A stretch of DNA of 64,000 nucleotides from Loxodes magnus (Eukaryota > Ciliophora > Karyorelictea > Loxodida > Loxodidae), in the NCBI GenBank assembly GCA_946699065.1, contig CAMPDV010000088.1, positions 434,001-498,000 of the forward strand, given 5' to 3'. Made by a program: the position numbers and the translations under genes. Below the pieces are notes generated by a model. It was not told the DNA's origin. It saw only the letters and a list, made by a program, of their open reading frames with translations, and searched no databases. How positions within the stretch are numbered: the first letter of the stretch is position 1; every line of letters begins with the position of its first letter. Shown here piece by piece: positions 60,901-64,000 of the stretch.

Positions 60901-63528
60901 ATTAAGATAACTTTTTCGTATTCTGCTGTTTATTTTATCAAAATTATCTTTTAATAAACTAGTGGAACTTTGGTGAGAAAAAGATGATGTCACTTTTATA
61001 AATTTTGTGAAAAATTAAAGTTATCGAAAAAGGAGCTTAAGATATATAATAGAAGAGAGGTATTAGAAGAATGTTGCATGAATCAATTAATATTATCCCT
61101 ATTAAGTATATAGGTAAAGAAGGTCAGAAAATAAAATAAATAAAGGCAGAGTGCAAACCAGAAATTCTCATATCTTCATATTATTATATTGAGCAACTTT
61201 TAATTATAGCAAATGAATCTTCAAAACTGCAATGATTATGGTTAAGATTATTAAAATTATAATAATTAAACTTATAATATAAGAAATTAAAAATTTACAT
61301 AATGAAGGGTACTTTTAAGGTTTAAAGTGCTTTAAATTTTACAGGCAATTTTAATCTGAACTTTTTGAATAATATTTACTACTGATTGGGAAATTTTCAA
61401 CCTAATTCCTTACCTAGATTATTGCCCAATTAGTCCAATTTAGTGAAAGTTGCTAACAATTGATCCAATTTTAGATAACTTCACAACAATTACATCAAAG
61501 ATATTTTTGATAAATTCAGTGAAGGTTTATACATTTCATTTAGAAGATTTAAAATATACTAATCAGGATTTTACGCAATGTTTCTGATTCCAGAATCTAT
61601 AATTTTAGTAATTTTCTTAATAACGATATTTGTTTTTAGAGATTGGAAAAGTATAAATTATTCCATTCTAGGCAGAGAAGTATTAATGAGTAGTGAAGAT
61701 TAAACGCTTATATATAATGATAATTTATTTCCTGATATGTGTTTAAATAGTCTCTAACTTAAAAAACTTTCCATCAGTGCTGGCTTAAATAGCTCCAGTT
61801 ATCCTCTAAATTTCATTCATATAAAATTGAGTTATTCTTTTTTTCGGATTAGTTGTTTTATATACATCTCTTCTGCCTTTTTAGTTGTAGTTTTAATCTT
61901 ATCTTTTATATTCTAAATAGAAGTAAAATGCAAGAGAAGCTGAACTGTAAAAAAAATGGGAAATTTATCTTATGCCTTTTCTCCTCTCTTAACAGAAATT
62001 TCTATCATGACTATTTTTTTATTCCGACTTAAATTTTTTTAATGCATCAATAGTAAAGTTACTAACTTTGACCAAAATTGAGTTAAATGAAAGTTGTAAG
62101 GTTTGGATTTATGAAAAAGCGTCATTCAAAAGTTCATATTCCGACTGTGGTTTATCTTGTTGCTATTTGCTTCTCTATTATCTTCTAGTGATTTTAATAT
62201 ATCCTCATTGATAAATTTTTTAAGAGAAACTTGCTCATAAAGAAGCATTCTTAATAAATAATTGCTAAAGTTAGATGTAGATTTTAGTAGTAATTTTAAG
62301 TCAAATGCTAAATCGTTTTTTCCCTAGATTCATGCTATTTTCTATTCTATCCTCTTCTCCATTAGCAGGTATAACCTTGCTAAAAACCTCTAACTTACCT
62401 AAAAATTTTAATTTAACTAATATCCTCAAAATACATGATTAAAAGATAAGATGAAATGAAAATCTAGTTAAAAAATAAAATTAATAAGCATAAGCGAAAT
62501 TACTTATATAAAGTAGCTAGAAATAGATAGGAACTATTTAGCTAATTTAAAATAATCCAACTTTAAAGAAAAATATAATAAAAGCAAATAATTGAATAGC
62601 TTATCTATCAAATTAAAGTTTCCTTAATAAATAAGTTTATAATTAAGATTTTAATAGCATAGTTATATAAAATTTATTAGTAAATACATAAGATATTATT
62701 TAAGATTAAGAAAGGAGAAATAGTAAGCATATGCTTATATTTACTAATTAATGCTTTAAAATACTAAATTATAGGCTTTTTTCAATCTTTTTAATACAGA
62801 AAAGACGAAATTTTGAGTAATCAGATGTTCAAGGATTTTAAATAATCTTTTAAAGAAAAAAGTTCAAAAAGGATTAATTAAAAAGAGAGATTTAAAAAAT
62901 AAAGTAATATTTAATATAAAAATAAAATTATATAATTATATAGGTAACAGTAATGAAAGATAAAATAGCTTGTGATTGCTAATTAAAAAGAGACATAGAT
63001 AAATTGCATCAAATAGAAAATTTAATTAGGATAATTAAAATAAAATTAGTAAAAATATAAGCAAGAGAAGATTAAAATATAATGCTAGCCATAATCTTAA
63101 ATTAATATATTTCAAACAATGATATCAATATATAAAGGAAATTAAGTTAGTTGGGAAATATGATTTCAAGATTGATTTGTAGTTTTTTGCAGGTATAATA
63201 AACGATTTATTGAAGAAATCTTGTCGTATAACACTATTTCCATTCAGTTTAAAGAGGATGTTTTAAATCAAATTACATTGGGAAATTTTTAAATATCTGA
63301 ATAAGCGAAGGATTTTCTATAGAAAATACTAGTGGTTGCTTAAAAATTACAAAAATATGTTTAAGAGTTGTATGATCATCCCTGAATATAAAAAGGAATT
63401 CAATGAAACTCACAGCAATATTAAAAGCGATAAATTTTACTAATAAATTCTTTTATCAACTCCAAAAATAAGAAATATAGGTAAAAATAATTAATACATA
63501 AAATATTAAACTAGAAAGAATATTTTAT
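57902..63528. other. Right end of copy B and unique AT-rich DNA
   Basis: To about 59577 this matches 19093-21655, including empty sites for R2 (near 58715) and R1 (near 58980). Beyond that it is unique. Several stretches read as plausible protein on one strand or the other (forward about 60060-60780, reverse about 61300-62370), but each needs frequent TGA or frame changes and has no second copy for comparison. None is called. Confidence 0.35.
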
Positions 63529-63590
63529 TATAAAGAGCTGCGCACCAACGAGGTGCTACGCGCTCTATAATCAAATTTATTTATTTATTA
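63529..63590 (+). mobile_element. R2 element, 5'-truncated copy: 3' stem-loop and tail only
   Basis: Only the last 60 bases of R2 are present: the stem-loop at 63535-63565 (GAGC...GCTC outer stem, GCACC/GGTGC inner stem) followed by TATAATCAAATTTATTTATTTATTA-type tail. The inner stem is one pair more perfect than in the two long copies. It is the expected outcome of early termination of reverse transcription that began at the 3' end. Confidence 0.8.
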
Positions 63591-64000
63591 AAATTAATAT
63601 GAATCAATAAAGAAATCCTTAAAATTAAATTTATGATAAAAGAAAACTACTAAATTCACTTAAAATGCTCCTTACTAAATAGTTTCCATTTATAAATTCA
63701 ATCAAATATAGAAAACTAGATTTAAAACTATCTATAATATTTCCTAGTTTATCTAGCTAATTAATAATAGGTAAATAATTCTCCTACAAGATATGAATTT
63801 GAGAACTAAAGATAGAAAAAATTCCTGCATTTCCATAGCAATAATAAATAATTTAACATCAGCAAAGTTGAACTTAATAATAATATCCTATAAATTATAA
63901 GCTTTAAAAAAACTAAAAAAAAGTGGAACTTCATACAAAATCATGTTTCATATGATATTTGGAAATAAATGAAATACTTAAAATATGAATTTAAATATAA
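63591..64000. other. Window end, nothing recognised
   Basis: AT-rich sequence; no gene, RNA or repeat seen. Confidence 0.4.

Noticed and set aside
1-64000. Tetrahymena-type chromosome-breakage sequence, tRNA genes, CRISPR arrays
   Set aside because: Looked for by eye on both strands; none found. A computed search would be needed to be certain.

Overview
The window is extremely AT-rich DNA from a ciliate. Long, well-conserved reading frames appear only if TAA and TAG are read as Gln, and several homologous positions also require TGA = Trp (TGA seems to remain the stop at gene ends). TAA/TAG = Gln together with TGA = Trp/stop is known from karyorelict ciliates (Loxodes, Parduczia) and from the heterotrich Condylostoma. 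A germline pseudogene region of a Tetrahymena-like ciliate is the main alternative, but it fits poorly with paired genes of identical length. I cannot name the species. I saw no tRNA, rRNA, CRISPR array, telomere repeat or Tetrahymena-type chromosome-breakage sequence.

Layout. A direct segmental duplication dominates: copy A at about 160-21655 and copy B at about 34000-59577. Most of it has drifted, with many indels, but three genes keep exactly the same coding length in both copies: a small predicted membrane protein (1352 / 35190), a RING-finger plus kelch-repeat protein (11156 / 50422) and a membrane hybrid histidine kinase with receiver domain (16519 / 55232). The two larger genes lie in the same order and on the same strand, suggesting a duplicated sensing/ubiquitin-ligase gene neighbourhood. 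No functional link between them is proven.

Mobile DNA. Comparing A with B gives natural empty sites. Three families stand out. (1) At least thirteen short elements code for a coiled coil followed by a CCHC zinc knuckle (Gag/ORF1-like), with no reverse transcriptase in the window. One has a clean 19-bp target-site duplication in copy B and an empty site in copy A. They cluster at 22.9-32.6 kb and 40.4-50.4 kb. (2) R1, a roughly 310-bp SINE-like element with 15-20-bp target-site duplications and hairpins that show compensatory base changes between copies. (3) R2, a roughly 510-bp element ending in a stem-loop plus (ATTT)n tail, with a severely 5'-truncated copy at 63.5 kb, which is typical of LINE-driven retrotransposition.

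The remaining stretches (3.1-6.7, 7.1-11.1, 28.1-31.8, 36-40 and 59.6-63.5 kb) are AT-rich and hold no gene I can defend. Because nearly every codon is sense in this code, long open frames there mean little.
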